Positions 51,901-62,705 of a DNA stretch of 64,000 nucleotides are shown here, one piece after another. The position numbers and the translations under genes are program-made. Location of the stretch: contig OU744447.1 in NCBI GenBank assembly GCA_916610825.1, positions 1,928,146 to 1,992,145 on the forward strand, given 5' to 3'. Under the pieces are notes generated by a model. That model ran no database searches. It saw nothing but the letters and a program-made list of their open reading frames with translations, and was not told the origin of the DNA. The DNA is from Haliclystus octoradiatus. Lineage: Eukaryota > Cnidaria > Staurozoa > Stauromedusae > Haliclystidae. Within the stretch, counting starts at the first letter, position 1. Each line of letters begins with the position of its first letter.

Positions 51901-54900
51901 CTTATGGAAATTGATAATGAAGAAATTCAACGGAAACCACGCAAAAGACAAGTCATCTTAATTGATTCTGACGATGATGACAATGATGATGATGCACTTT
52001 TAGAAGCAGCTCTTACAAAGTTTGAAAAAGAGAGAAATGAAGAAAACGAAAGAAATGTTACACATGTATCGCCTGCTAAAAAGCCACCATCTTTGAGCAA
52101 CATTTTTGATCGCATTCAATCCGATTCTGATTTTTCTGGTACAGAACAAGATTGTGTACTTGATAAAGATGATAAAAAGAAAGGAACGACACGCTTTTAT
52201 AAATCAATGCAACCAAGACAAGCAAGAAAATCAGCTCATCGTACAACAATACCAAAACGTACTGGAATTAAAGGAAGTGGATTGTTAAATAAATTAAAAG
52301 GGACGTGCGTTAAAATTAATAAAGTATCAAAAATTGAAGACATTAATATGAGACGCTTGACATCGGTTTTGAAATCAAGAGAAGAAAATACGAAAGAGAT
52401 CAAAGTATCATCAGAAAACGTTCTTGATGAACCGATGGATTTTGAAAAAGCACTTGAATCAAGCACTTCTGTATTTAATATCGCACCACCAATTGAGATT
52501 ATCAAACCGGTTGATAAGCACACAAAACAAACCACTGAGAGAGCATCAAGACAAACATCAACAATTTCTTCACCCCCTATGCCTAGAACTAGCCCCCATC
52601 AAAGTGCAGTAAAAATATCAGCACCCACAGCTACTATTACTGTACCCCATCAAATGAAAAATAAACCCCAGAACATACTTCCTCATGTCAATAGTGCTCA
52701 TTGTAAATTATTTACAATTGATTCCGCATTGTTACATCTACTTAATGCTGATCCAAAATGGTTAACTGAATTGAACCATGAAGCAGAGTTTATTGTGCGA
52801 TCAGAGCTAACTTTACATTCAGTTCCGATTCATTTTGATTCGTACAAGACATATCTTAGTGTAATATGGCCATTGGTTGTATTGGAAATATGGGCGAGTG
52901 TAAGTACAACAACATTTTCTTATTTTTAATTTAATTACAAAACCGTAGTGAAGACAGACTGATGTAACAAGATTGACTGTAAATAATGTATAAAAAATGT
53001 TTTCTAGACTACTCTGAAACAAAAGATTGAGAAATTTCACTTTTTAAATATATTTTATTGGATTTCTGTTATAGATAATAGATATATATAAAAGTTTATA
53101 ATGATCAACGCCAAAAATCAGACATTCGTATTTTCTGTTAATAGCTTCACGCCTTTGTGGCAACCATCAGGCAATTTAATCATTGTAGATTAGATTATGG
53201 TAGATTTATGGCAACAGATAACTGTATCTACAGACCGGGCAAGCTTGACCTGTTTTAATCTATAATTTATTCTATGAGAAATAAAGTGATTCTTTCTATG
53301 TTGATAAATCTGATTCCCAGAAATAATTTAGGTAAACAATAATGAATGTGTTTTTGAATGACGCGGCACCCGGTGAAATTTGATATCAAAAGTTAAATCA
53401 TGCGTGTGAAAAATGAGAAGCCAGAATTGCTTTGTTGTCGCAACGCAAAGCTAAGTAACATGAGAAAGACATGTTTTCTTTCGAAGTGGAGCTACAATTG
53501 ACGGAAAAAAATATGATTCCAGAACACTGAACGTTTTGTAGGACCCTGTTTGTCACTCCATACACAAAATTCGTAATTTAAATTGAACATGTTGATTTTA
53601 TGCTGACTGTCAACAAACTTTTGACCATGCCCTATTCCGGTCTAAATTTGCAATCGCCTCCTATATATGGCCGCAATCGATTCCTATTATAACAATTAGT
53701 CAGTATGCCAAATCATATGCTCCAATCACAAAATGCACAATTTTTCTGCATTAGGGGATTTTCCGATAGGACTAATAGCTGGTGTATAGGTTCGACTCAT
53801 AAAAATTCAAAATATTTACCCTGACTTGTTGAACTACGTGCTTCCACAGCCAAGAAGTTTCTCAGGCGAACGAACGAGTAATTTTTAGCCTCTATATTAT
53901 TGCTCTTTAATTTTCAACTCACATTTTTACAAATCTTGATTTATTACAGCTGAGCTTTCACTGTAACCAGCGTAGGTAATTTGATATTTTTATTTGGTAG
54001 ATTGTTCGTGATTGGTCAACTAGCATGACAAAACCAACTGGTCGCCTTACCTTTGTATCAGATGGTACGCAAAGCACAGACGAAAAACAGAGAATGACAA
54101 CATACGAATTTACAATTCCACGTGGACAAACAATGAATATATTTGAAAAATATTTTGTTTTATTGAGAACAAAACCTGACCAAGATTATGTTATACATGA
54201 ATGTTTTGGAATTGTTGAAAGAGTTAACCAGACGCGCAAAGGTATTCTGATCAGTGTACTCATGTGGAATGCAGTCAAACCTGCTCTCTAATCATCTATC
54301 TCCCTTGTTTCATTCTACTCCTCATTCTTTCTTTAATGAAATGACTACCACTCACACTCTCACTCAGCTAATTTAATTTATCTCATTTGTAGAAACATAA
54401 AAATAAATAAAATAAAAATGTATGCATATTAATATGTATAAATTAGTTAGTCCCCCAAATAAACAAGCATTTGTGCATACAGGGAGACTACAATCATGTA
54501 ATTGTTATTTAATAATTACTTGATTGAAATATATATTCATTCATTCATTCATAATAGTCACCTCTATACATAAGTCGTTTGTACTTTTCATTTTTAACGC
54601 TAATTTATAGGGCATTGATATTCATACAGTGAAATCTGTCTCTAGCGGCCAGTTATAAGATTACGGAATATTGACCACTCAAGGGAGGCTACCTCTATAG
54701 ATGTAATATTTGTATATTTAATACATTTTAATAATTGTATTATGAAACATTTTCTTACTGATCGGACATAAGGCTTGATGCAATAATTAATAACAGAATT
54801 TTAAATACAATTAATAATAGACAGAGAATTAGACAGTCGTATTTGCTACTTGAAGTTTCACGGCAAAGCAATCATCATCATCATCATCATTTATTCAGAA

Positions 54901-57900
54901 CCTGATAAGTTTTACAATAGCTTTTTCACATAAGAATAAACATAAAATAATTGATTACAATAATACATAGATATATATATACAGCTGCAATTAAATACGA
55001 AACTTAACAGTTATTAGATGCAAATATGAATTTCTGATTCTCTGACTATTATTATTATTTATGTATTTATAGTAGCCTAATATTATAATGATATAGTGAT
55101 ATATTTAAAGTAATATTAATATTAATATAGTGTAACAAGTTGAAGGAGATTGGTGCAGTAGCACTAAAATTTTCCTTCTGGTTTTTTTTTTTTAATTTTT
55201 AGGATAAAATGTAGACGTGCAAAACTTCACTTATCTCAAGAAAAAGGGGGCAACCAAATTATTTTTGGGTCTGGGCTTCAAACTCCCTCAATTTTTTATA
55301 TTAAAATTAGATTAAAATATTATTCTTATATTTCTTATCATGATGATTATTTTTGTTTGTTTTTTTATTGTTTTTGATTAGATCAACAATATACAACCTT
55401 TCATATCCTATTGAAGACACCTCGAACAGCTATTTTGAGTCAAGAATTGATTGTGATCAGCATATCACATTTGATACCTTCCCTTCGGCAACTTGATGCA
55501 CTTTTAAGTTTTCATAAATCACAGTTAGCTTGTGATGTATTATTCCCTTTCCGTACAAATGTTTATGGCTTAGAAACAGCTGATCGAGAAGCAAGATCCT
55601 CAGAGGTAAGTCGAATTAGATTACAGTGAAACCTGTATATACCAGCCAGCTATGAGAGGTAGATAAATTGACCACTATTTGCAGGTGGCCTTTATATACA
55701 GGTTGATTCATTAGAAATAATCATTTTGGATATTGCAAAAGTGACCACTATAGACAAGTGGCCGTTCTAACAGGTTTGACTGTTGTAGCTATTCATGTCT
55801 GTTCAAATTACAGCTTGAATGCAAGTATCTGGCAATCGTGTTTGGTTAAATCGTGTTTCGGAGTTCTAGAACAATCTCGACACATTTTCGGAATTTTTAA
55901 TTAACCTATTGAAATGATTAGATGTTGTGAATACAGGCGTAGCATAAATCTTCCAATTCACCTTGTACATTCTAAATATTAAGCACACCTTGATGCAAGC
56001 TGCAAGCACTAAATCCGTTCCATACAAACCATTGTTATTTCTAATATACTGTTATGACGTTCAAGATCTCATTTCGATCGATTTTGAACAGATTTTAATA
56101 AATTTATATTGCTTGATTTTTTACTATTGCATCACATAGTTTTTAATAATAGTGTAAAATTATATTCTTGCCTGATCTATATGCTTTTTAAGGAAGAAGG
56201 GTTTGATTACCACCTGTCTATATGATCTGATCTTGTATACATGTTTCATTTCACACTGTGTTTTCATTTCAGATTTCACAGTTGTGTTAATTTTCAATTT
56301 TAGTCTGCTTCTTTAAACACCGCTCAAAACAAAGCAGTTGCAGCAATCGTGAAAGGTGTCACATCACATCATTCTGCACCTAAAATCTCAATTCTTCAAG
56401 GACCACCTGGAACTGGGAAAAGTATAACCATTGTATCGATTTTAAAGCAATTACACGCAGTACGAATTCAATGTTATTCTATGTACTATTTGTATAATAC
56501 TGATGCAGTATAGTTATTGAGTAAATCCACAAACAGTTCATGAACTTGTACATGAAAAGTTGATGAAATTGTACATGGACTGTTCATGTAGAGGTTCATG
56601 AACTGGGTCCAACTGGTACATGAGCTTGAAGTGCCTCACAAGTTCATGAACTTTTTGGCAATTTCAGTTCATGAACTCATGAACTATTTTCACAGGGTAT
56701 GGAAAGTAATCCATATAGTCCGATTTGGCTATTAACCAATTACAATTTGTAACAAAAACTACCAAATTCATAAAATATTATAATGGTTTCCGTTATGTGG
56801 TTAATACTTCAGACTCCGACAGTACCTTCCTATGTTTCCTTAATTTTGGGTTGATAATTACTCCATTTTCTGACTTTGTACAAGAGTTTATTTGCTATAT
56901 TAAAACGAATTAAATACTACCCTCCTCTTTTTGCGCAAATTACTTATTACAACACTATGATTAACCCTATTTTGATGATAGACCGTTGAGTACATTAAAC
57001 ATCCAAAATGTCCACATATTCGTTAATAAACAATTGAATTGTGTTACCATCGTTGATGATATATATTTCAAAATAGTAGAAGTCAAATCATTTTTCTTTG
57101 CGTCATCTCGTTTGGTCATAGTTGCTAATTCGATACAAAACCGACAAAAGCAGCAGAAATGAGAAGTGAAACAATCAAAAACATAGCGTTTGAAAGAATG
57201 GAAAATGGTCTGAAAGTAAATCTCTGCATCTGTGATTGAAAGAAAGGCAAGATATAACGAAGATGTGAAGATTTATAGAAGAAAATGTATCTAATCAGTC
57301 ACATGTTGGGATGTTGGGAGACACTTATCCTACTGGCTCTCTCTTGTTTTGTTTTATGCTTTCTCGTTTCTCCCAACATCCTGTGTGTTGGTATCAGATA
57401 ATCCAAACATGGCTGTCGTGCAGTAACCCTTTTGTGTAACTGTCTAGATGTATATATGCTACTAATGCTATGACTTTTTACTTCAACAATTATGTCTTTC
57501 TATTTTATTTGCATAGAATCTGAAATCAGGTGAAAAGTATCGATCGACATCTCAGCATCCTAGAATTCTTGTCTGTGCACCATCAAATTCAGCATTGGAT
57601 GAATTATGCCACAAATTTGTCACAGCTTCTAGACAACAAGGTACTTTAAAAGCATACAATAAAAATAACCTCTGGCTTTAGCACTATACAATATTAATCA
57701 GATTATTCTCACCATTTGAATGTTCTCACATCCACAGTTGTATATCCTGGATAGATGTTGGGTGTGACTCCTCCACAATAAAGAATTTGTGAGAAAATTT
57801 GTTTGATTTTGAGACATAAAATTGCAAAACCATGCAATTCGAAAGTATGGAAGTACTGAAGCTTCTAGTCGCGTATATGCCTCGCCCATTTTGTCGGTTC

Positions 57901-60571
57901 AAATTTGGAATACCCCAGTTAAAAGCAGCTTAAACATTCCGCTTGAGTCTTTTCCATAACCAGGAGTTGAGAACATCTGTCAGTGCCTGCTACTACATAA
58001 TTTTACCTTGAAGAAAGGGCCTGTAAATATTTCACCATGAATTTTCCTGGTCAAGCAATATAAACTAAAAAAAAGTTGTAAAAAAGTAATCTATAAATAT
58101 CTTCATTAAAACAATATCCAATTTCAACGGAGTCCAAAAGACGTCAACTGGGACAGAAGCGTTAACTTTTTGCTGCATAAGCCATCTTGTAAATACATCT
58201 GATTACCGAATTACCATTGCATTGTTCATTCCCAATCCTGGAGTCTTGAAATTGAGAACTCAAAGTCTTACTAGTCCTATTTGTTTCATAAAATTACAAA
58301 TTTCTGATTTTTTGTCAGTTTAGCGCAGACTTCCGGGATCACTGTGTCTACTCTACAAGGTGTAACTGTTATATCTCTGTCCTTGGGATCTCTGCAATAT
58401 TATGCCAACAATATTAGAATATTCTCTTGTTCCAATTGAAAAATTGTTTTCTGAATATAATATCATTTTCGCAATCCAAATGTAATGAAAAATCTCATAG
58501 GCCCTATAATTTGCTCAGGCCCTGGGGTAAGTTTAACCACTTTTTGAAAGCCCTGATTGTATATAGATAATTATTATCATTATTATTATTATTATTTTTT
58601 AATTCGTTTGTATCCACAAACAGGGTAAGCTTTTTATACCGGGGTGGTTGATTAATTGATTTATATTTTTGGAGCGTTTGTGCATTTTATGGCAGGATGC
58701 CCCTCCAGACGCCAAAAACAATAGTGCTTCTGCCAGGGATTGAACCCAAGACCCTGCGGGAAACAAGGTCCAAAGCCCTAAACCATTACACCAAGGCTCT
58801 TTTATATTTCTATTGGTAAAACAGTTTTTAATAAATTTTATTATTGTTTTTTTCCTTTTATTCTTTTCTCTAGGACAACAAAATAGCGTCAATGTTGTTC
58901 GTGTTGGCCGACTTGATTCTGTCAATCCAGTTGTCCGCTCTTATTCGCTTGAGTGTCTTGCAGCTGAGGCATTGTTAAAACAACGCGATAAAAGTCAGAA
59001 TAAAGATGAATTGAAGAAAATTAATGAAATCGAAAAGAAAATCAAAGGTTTAAGAAAGCTACAACAAGGATTGGCAGTATCTCGAAATCAAGATAAACGT
59101 TCAAAGGTACATTCAAATACAATCCAGCACCTACATCCTCTAAATTCTACTTCAAAACATTTACCGTAACATTCAATGCACACCCTACTGATCATCAAAA
59201 ATAGATTTGAGTCTGCGTACAGGCGAGTTGTGACTTTGTGAGTGCGCTAAACTTGAAAATTAATGCGTCAAAAAATTATATTTATCAACCAATCATGTTC
59301 TGGTTCTAGTTTTGCAGAACTCACTAGCGGTTGGCTGATAAACAATAGACTAACAATAGATTTCTCTTAATTCAGTCCAGCGCAAGTTTTTTGTCAATAT
59401 TACGCAGACCCTATCAATCATAAAAAATAATTTTAATCTGCATGCAGGCTACCATAATGTAGGCACATGTTTAATCTCAAACACTCACTTTTATCATGTT
59501 AATTAATACAGCATATTTGATTTGTGTTTTTGTAGCTTCCTACAATCAGATCTGATCTTGATTCCCTCAATCGTCAGTTAGGAGAATTGACATCTCGGCG
59601 TACGCAATCATATCTAAATGCTGTGAATGAAACTAGTGAAATGTTTCAGATTAAAAGAGGAATTCTCTTGAAGGCTAGTGTGGTATTTTGCACTTTGAAT
59701 TCAGCTGCTTCGACTATCATGTCTTCTGTTTTTATCAAAAGTTGGAATGCAAGGTTACATGATTATTTTTACAATTAATGATTGGTTCATAATTTTTAAT
59801 GTTATTTCAAACTATTGTTTTAATTACTTTGATTTTTGAATTATAGGCAAGGAACGCCATTCGCATGTGTTATTGTGGATGAGGTAAGTCACTTCTAGAG
59901 GTCTGCGAATCCGATCCTATCAAACTTCTGTTGGTTTTGGGATCATTTTTTTAATTTCAAATCGGATCAGACCGTTCTTCTCCTTGAAAAGTTCAGATTA
60001 AACGGATCAGATTTTGTAATTGTTTGATAAATGATGCCATAATTTTTATTTAATATATAAATTTATTGTTCATAGTTCATAAACTTTGCTCTACTTCAAT
60101 CCCATATATAATCGTTGTATATCTTTATTCTTTATGAAACCGACTGTCACTTGTCTCATCGTGATCAGCTACATATTCACGGCTGATCTATGGACATACA
60201 TTGTACTTTTCACATCCTGAAAATTTCCACCATTTTCAATGGTAGGATCCGGATTATGTCGGATCGGATTTAAGTTCTGAAATTGTCGGATTTTTCAACA
60301 AAAGCAGCAGTTGGATCGGATTGAATTCGGCTTAAGATTTTTTGCCTACATTCGAATTACCTACTAATACTTAATACGATCCAATGCACCTCTAGTCTCT
60401 TTTTGTTTCAACTTCATTTAGTATTTAGGCATGAGTAACAGCATTCATTTTATCTTATTACAGGCTGGTCAGTGCTGTGAAGTTGATTCGTTAATACCTT
60501 TACAATATCGTTGTTCTAAACTTGTTTTAGTTGGTGATCATGCACAGTTGCCTGCAACCGTCATTTCTGAT
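36946..60571 (+). CDS. SETX: Senataxin-like (Sen1/SETX) superfamily 1B helicase, 18 exons, 3' end beyond window
   Basis: RNA-DNA helicase expected to resolve R-loops and act in transcription termination in the nucleus. Exons: 36946-37137, 40736-41077, 41475-41805, 42903-43328, 45373-45539, 46928-47119, 48671-48756, 49799-49896, 50261-50314, 51893-52899, 54001-54241, 55382-55605, 56304-56459, 57517-57640, 58874-59106, 59536-59753, 59847-59883, 60464-60571. All phases join, giving 1,412 codons. The N-terminus has CIWC and LCYCMQC motifs like vertebrate senataxin. Exon 10 carries QVILIDSDDDDNDDD, resembling the acidic stretch of SETX, in a basic, Ser/Thr-rich linker. Helicase motifs seen: I GPPGTGKS (about 1153-1160), Ia CAPSNSALDEL (about 1192), II VDEAGQ split by the last intron (about 1374-1379), III LVGDHAQLPATV (about 1398). 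Motifs IV-VI, including YRMHP, are absent. The linker is shorter than in human SETX (2,677 aa). Confidence 0.94.
37600..37940 (+). repeat. tRNA-derived SINE, family 2
   Basis: Contains a B-box GGTTCAAATCCC near 37648, then a body with TCGTTGCGCATTGACAATCG and an end at GCCACTCCTCTAGAAATAG. The same sequence occurs inverted at 61505-61867, and a 60-bp piece is at 48275-48335. It lies in the first senataxin intron. Confidence 0.75.
38499..38880. mobile_element. Mutator-like foldback element, 382 bp, 9-bp duplication
   Basis: Arms of about 75 bp begin TAGCCTGCGTTACAGACCGC and end with the near-exact complement. The 9-bp duplication CCAAATTTA is exact (38490-38498 and 38881-38889). Long arms plus a 9-bp duplication are typical of MULE-derived MITEs. 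It lies in the first senataxin intron. Confidence 0.85.
39085..39256. mobile_element. Pogo/Tigger-like MITE, family 1, diverged
   Basis: It contains CAAACCTGTTACAAGGGCCA at the left and GTAGCTGTTATATGGTTTCA at the right, with internal CACCTGTCTGTAGTGGTCAC. It lies in the first senataxin intron. A shorter related piece follows at 39667-39757. Confidence 0.65.
39434..39598. mobile_element. Pogo/Tigger-like MITE, family 2, second copy
   Basis: It shares GAAAATAGAAATCAGTTTTA and TGTGGGGATATTAAGCAAG with the 11663-11848 copy and ends ACCGAGTTTGACTG, with TA on both sides. The first base of the left terminus is changed. Confidence 0.8.
39976..40182. mobile_element. hAT-like MITE, partial duplication GTTAAGAG/GTTAAGTA
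   Basis: Ends are CAGGGTCCGACAAAATG and GGACTCTGTCGGATCATG. Its internal sequence is nearer to the 25242-25433 copy, inverted, than to the other members. It lies in the first senataxin intron. Confidence 0.78.
40577..40702. repeat. Palindrome built from GTTCATGAAC motifs
   Basis: The left half runs AACGGTTCAGGAGTTCATG and the right half ends GAACTCCTGAACTGTT. The palindromic decamer GTTCATGAAC occurs repeatedly, giving nested hairpins. Related GTTCATGAAC clusters are at 26525-26900, 29908-30026 and 56519-56697. Confidence 0.75.
41308..41430 (+). mobile_element. Helitron-like non-autonomous fragment
   Basis: Begins TCTATAAATGCGAATGTCTC and ends with a short hairpin (ACCCAGCAACGCGGGT) about ten bases before CTAG, followed by T. 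A 3' hairpin upstream of CTRR and insertion before T are Helitron traits. A larger relative is at 48862-49245 on the other strand. Confidence 0.6.
43862..44455. repeat. Pogo-like MITE family 1 expanded into an 82-bp satellite
   Basis: Starts CAGTCAAATCTGTTATAACG and ends TATATACAGGTTTCACTG, with TA on each side, so the outer limits are one MITE insertion. Between them an 82-bp unit (GTCACCTGTCTACAGTGGTC to CCCTGTATATAAAG) repeats about six times, at 43981, 44063, 44145, 44227 and 44309 with almost no differences. It lies in the senataxin intron between exons 4 and 5. Confidence 0.92.
44630..44802. mobile_element. hAT-like MITE copy
   Basis: Ends are CAGGGTCCGACCAAAAAG and AGTTTTGTCGGACCCTG, inverse in orientation to most copies. 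The flanking octamers do not match. It is in the intron before senataxin exon 5. Confidence 0.75.
45688..45765 (+). repeat. Two tandem 36-bp units
   Basis: AATGATATTTTTTTGACGTC and TATGAAGTTATCGAAC occur twice back to back without visible change. This is a recent local duplication in a senataxin intron. Confidence 0.8.
46034..46217. mobile_element. Pogo/Tigger-like MITE, family 1
   Basis: Begins CAGTCAAACTTATTACAACG and ends ATACAATCTTCATTG, with TA at both sides. It lies in the intron before senataxin exon 6. Confidence 0.75.
47728..47934. repeat. Long palindrome, family P, copy A
   Basis: The two halves of this 207-bp segment pair almost throughout. Arms run from GTTCATGCACGGGTTTTGCC through CGATTTACCTGCACGAGTGA to ATGTTGGGAAGACAC, with the complement on the right; the loop itself contains GAATATCC and GGATATTC. 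Outer borders ATTTTAGAAAAG and AACCCCTTAATGACG are shared with the copy at 61276-61479. It lies in the intron after senataxin exon 6. Confidence 0.88.
48340..48515. mobile_element. Pogo/Tigger-like MITE, family 1, diverged
   Basis: Contains GAGGTAGATAAATTGACCAC, CAGGGTTGATTCAATAGAAA and CTGCTATAACAGG in the family order. The left terminus is decayed. A 60-bp piece of SINE family 2 lies immediately before it (48275-48335). Confidence 0.65.
48862..49245 (-). mobile_element. Helitron-like non-autonomous element
   Basis: Read on the minus strand it starts TCTATAAACATCAAAGTCTG and ends with a hairpin-forming ACCCAGCAGCGCGG, then CTAG and T. Part of its interior (GACATG/GATATG TTTTCTTTCGA region) recurs at about 53350-53500. 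It is between senataxin exons 7 and 8. Confidence 0.6.
51540..51716. mobile_element. Pogo/Tigger-like MITE, family 1, full length
   Basis: Begins CAGTGAAACCTGTATATAAC and ends AAAGGGTTGATTG, flanked by TA on both sides. It has the internal palindromic GACCACTATATACAGGTGGC. It lies just before the large senataxin exon 10. Confidence 0.85.
53505..53549. mobile_element. End fragment of the hAT-like MITE family
   Basis: Only one end is preserved: GATTCCAGAACACTGAACG to TTTTGTAGGACCCTG. It is in the senataxin intron between exons 10 and 11. Confidence 0.55.
55624..55782. mobile_element. Pogo/Tigger-like MITE, family 1
   Basis: Begins CAGTGAAACCTGTATATACC after TA and ends AACAGGTTTGACTG. It starts only 18 bp after the donor site of senataxin exon 12. 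The right TA has become TT. Confidence 0.82.
57271..57437. repeat. Palindrome, family P, copy C (weaker)
   Basis: Core GGATGTTGGGAGACAC pairs with TTTCTCCCAACATCC. The outer arms pair only partly, and the right side shares AATCCAAACATGGC and TAACCCTTT with the copy at 61276-61479. It lies in the intron before senataxin exon 14. Confidence 0.65.
58598..58802 (-). repeat. tRNA-derived SINE, family 1
   Basis: On the minus strand it reads from a tRNA-like head (GGTCTTGGGTTCAATCCC) through GCATCCTGCCATAAAATGCA to TTACCCTGTTTGTGGATACA. It is the most complete family 1 copy in the window and ends 71 bp before senataxin exon 15. Confidence 0.72.
59894..60395. repeat. Inverted-repeat element with CTAGAGGT ends
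   Basis: Left end CTAGAGGTCTGCGAATCCGA and right end GATCCAATGCACCTCTAG are partly complementary, and the interior is rich in GGATCGGATT and its complement. It fills most of the last visible senataxin intron. No target duplication is clear. Confidence 0.55.
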
Positions 60572-61275
60572 GTAAGTTGCTTCAAATGCCACAATTAACT
60601 GTGCAATATCGTACTTTATAAACTAGATCAAGTGAAACTTTCATAAAAACCCAAATATCGAAACGCTGTCAATAAACACCACACAAACTATCTTCAACTT
60701 GTGATTCAAAATGAATTTGAATGTCGTGATTTGGCTTTCTAAAATATCACGAAGGTTTTCTGCGATCTGATTGGTCGAAAGAGCGTGCATGAAATCCTAG
60801 GGTAAAACATGGCGCCGAAAACCGGGAAAAACCGAAAGCTTCAAAACGTTTTTGATCTGTGATAAAATACAGAATTTATAACTTTTTGATAACAATCCAA
60901 TAAATATCTCAATAATGGCTACGATTTACATAACGACATTTAGCTCAAAATGTTTTTATTTATCGAAAATCGTGGTAAATGAGTTATTGGTCGTGTAACA
61001 TGCAAAATAAAAACACAGAATAATGAAAGACAATTATAGGCTACTCTGTTTCAAGATAAACCTAAAATTTAAATAACAATTACTGCATTAATTTGCTAAA
61101 TAACTATTGTACCACTTATATTACAGACGTTCTTGTATATGTCTTTCTTTATTCAACAAAATCTATCTTGTTGTGGGATTCTCTTCATGCTTGGTTTATG
61201 AATTGAAAGTGAATTTTAAATTGTGAATTCATGAATTGAAAATTCGCCGTCGAATGAGATTCCGACATTTGTTTT

Positions 61276-61479
61276 ATTTTAGAAAAGGGTTACCACATGC
61301 TTGCAAATGTTTGTATTCATATTTACTAAACTCGAAAATGTTGGGAGACACTCGGGAAGCTAAATATCACTCGCTCGGAGCTCGTGATTTTTTAGCGCTT
61401 CACTCGTGTCTCCCAACATTTTCTCGTTTAGTAAATATGAATCCAAACATGGCAAGTATGTGGTAACCCTTTAATGACG
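61276..61479. repeat. Long palindrome, family P, copy B
   Basis: This 204-bp segment has the same outer borders as copy A (ATTTTAGAAAAG and AACCCTTTAATGACG) and the same core (ATGTTGGGAGACACTCGGGA with GCTTCACTCGTGTCTCCCAA). The middle of each arm is different (TTCATATTTACTAAACTCG), yet it is matched by its own complement on the right. Confidence 0.88.
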
Positions 61480-61504
61480 AACGGTAACCAGTGTAAAGTA
61501 AAGT

Positions 61505-61867
61505 AATGTAGACGATGTCGCCCTACCGAAGGCACCCGTACCACTCCTCTATTTCTAGATGAGTGGCTTTTTTCGCTGAGAGCAATGATTTTAAACGCTC
61601 TTTGTTGATCTCAGCCGCGACACTGCAGATCAATTTCAACAGATTTCATTGCAGATAGGTCTCAATTGTCAATGCGCAACGATGCGCTGCAGCTACTCAC
61701 AATGCAATTCCCTTTCAGGGACCATTCCATCCGCCATCCTCAGATGGTACTCATTTGATGTTTCAGATATAGTCAACGCTGAGTTGACCTTAGAGGGATT
61801 TGAACCACGGTTGATCAGATATGATCCGATCTGAAGTTCGGTTGCTCTGCCATCTGAGCTAATCCTC
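61505..61867 (-). repeat. tRNA-derived SINE, family 2
   Basis: On the minus strand it begins GGGAGGATTAGCTCAGATGG, a clear tRNA-like A box, then GTGGTTCAAATCCC as B box, followed by a body shared with 37600-37940 and an end at TACCGAAGGC in plus orientation terms. It is the most complete family 2 copy. Confidence 0.82.
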
Positions 61868-62056
61868 CCTTCCAGTGTAAACCAGTGTAAACAAGAACAT
61901 TGTTTCGAATCATGGTTGGACTAATTGTGCTTTTCTAATATTAAGCGATATTGCCATATTGAACAATACACGCAATCATACATGTACGGGAAGGACTTGT
62001 TGAAAACGTATAAGATATTTCTATTTTATAAATCAAGTATTACACATGTTTTTGTG

Positions 62057-62215
62057 CAACATGGGTTATATAAACACTCGGGTTGCTGTATAAGGCAACC
62101 AAAAGGCTTCAGAAAATCGCCGCTGTGGCTCATGTTTTTTACGCCTTCCTCGTACCTCATGATGCAAACACTTGTGTTTATATGTTTATATAACCCATAT
62201 GTATGGCCCGACTAA
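62057..62215. repeat. Palindrome with TGGGTTATATAAACAC arms
   Basis: CATGGGTTATATAAACAC on the left pairs with GTTTATATAACCCATATG on the right, around about 110 bp with imperfect pairing. The inner AACACTCGGGTTGCT recalls the family P core (GACACTCGGGAAGCT), so it may be a distant relative. Confidence 0.65.
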
Positions 62216-62527
62216 ACCTCAGATGATCTTAAATAATTAAGCTAACACAGCCTTGACTTTGGTGTCTTAAATGGAATGACCAAGAACCCTTGACAGACAT
62301 AACTTGACGTAAGTGTTCATCAAGTTATCATTAACAAACTCTATTGAGCGTCAAGATACAATGATTCATCACAGCTATGTATCAATTCCATCCTTTAGTA
62401 TTCCATGCTTCATAAGACTATATACTCATTTGATATTAATATTAAAGGCTGCGCATGGAGGATTTGTATTACATATCATAGACGTAAGGAGTTCACTTGT
62501 GATTTGAAAGTTGAACCTTCCATAATA

Positions 62528-62705
62528 ATATTGGGCAATTGGCGTACAGTTTCCTTTGAGCTATTGATATTCAGTGAATGAGGAGGAAACGAGAAGGCAT
62601 CAGAAAATCATGAGCTGCTGCAGAGAGTGATTTTTGCCTTTGAGTTTTCTGCTGAAGTGACTTGAGTGCGCTAAATATCAATAGCTCATAGAAAACTGTA
62701 AACAT
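62528..62705. repeat. Imperfect palindrome with GAGCTATTGATATT arms
   Basis: CAGTTTCCTTTGAGCTATTG pairs with CAATAGCTCATAGAAAACTG. The interior shows scattered further pairing (AGGAGGAAACGAGAAGGC region). Its class is unknown. Confidence 0.6.

Noticed and set aside
54001-54291. ORF continuing past 54241 to a stop at 54291, as a senataxin C-terminus
   Set aside because: A donor at 54242 joins in phase to 55382, giving a peptide that continues into the helicase domain; the read-through is intron.
62449-62484. Possible next senataxin exon coding AAHGGFVLHIID
   Set aside because: It has an open frame of the right phase and a GTAAGG donor, but the acceptor TTAAAG has no pyrimidine tract and the peptide does not align with the region after motif III.
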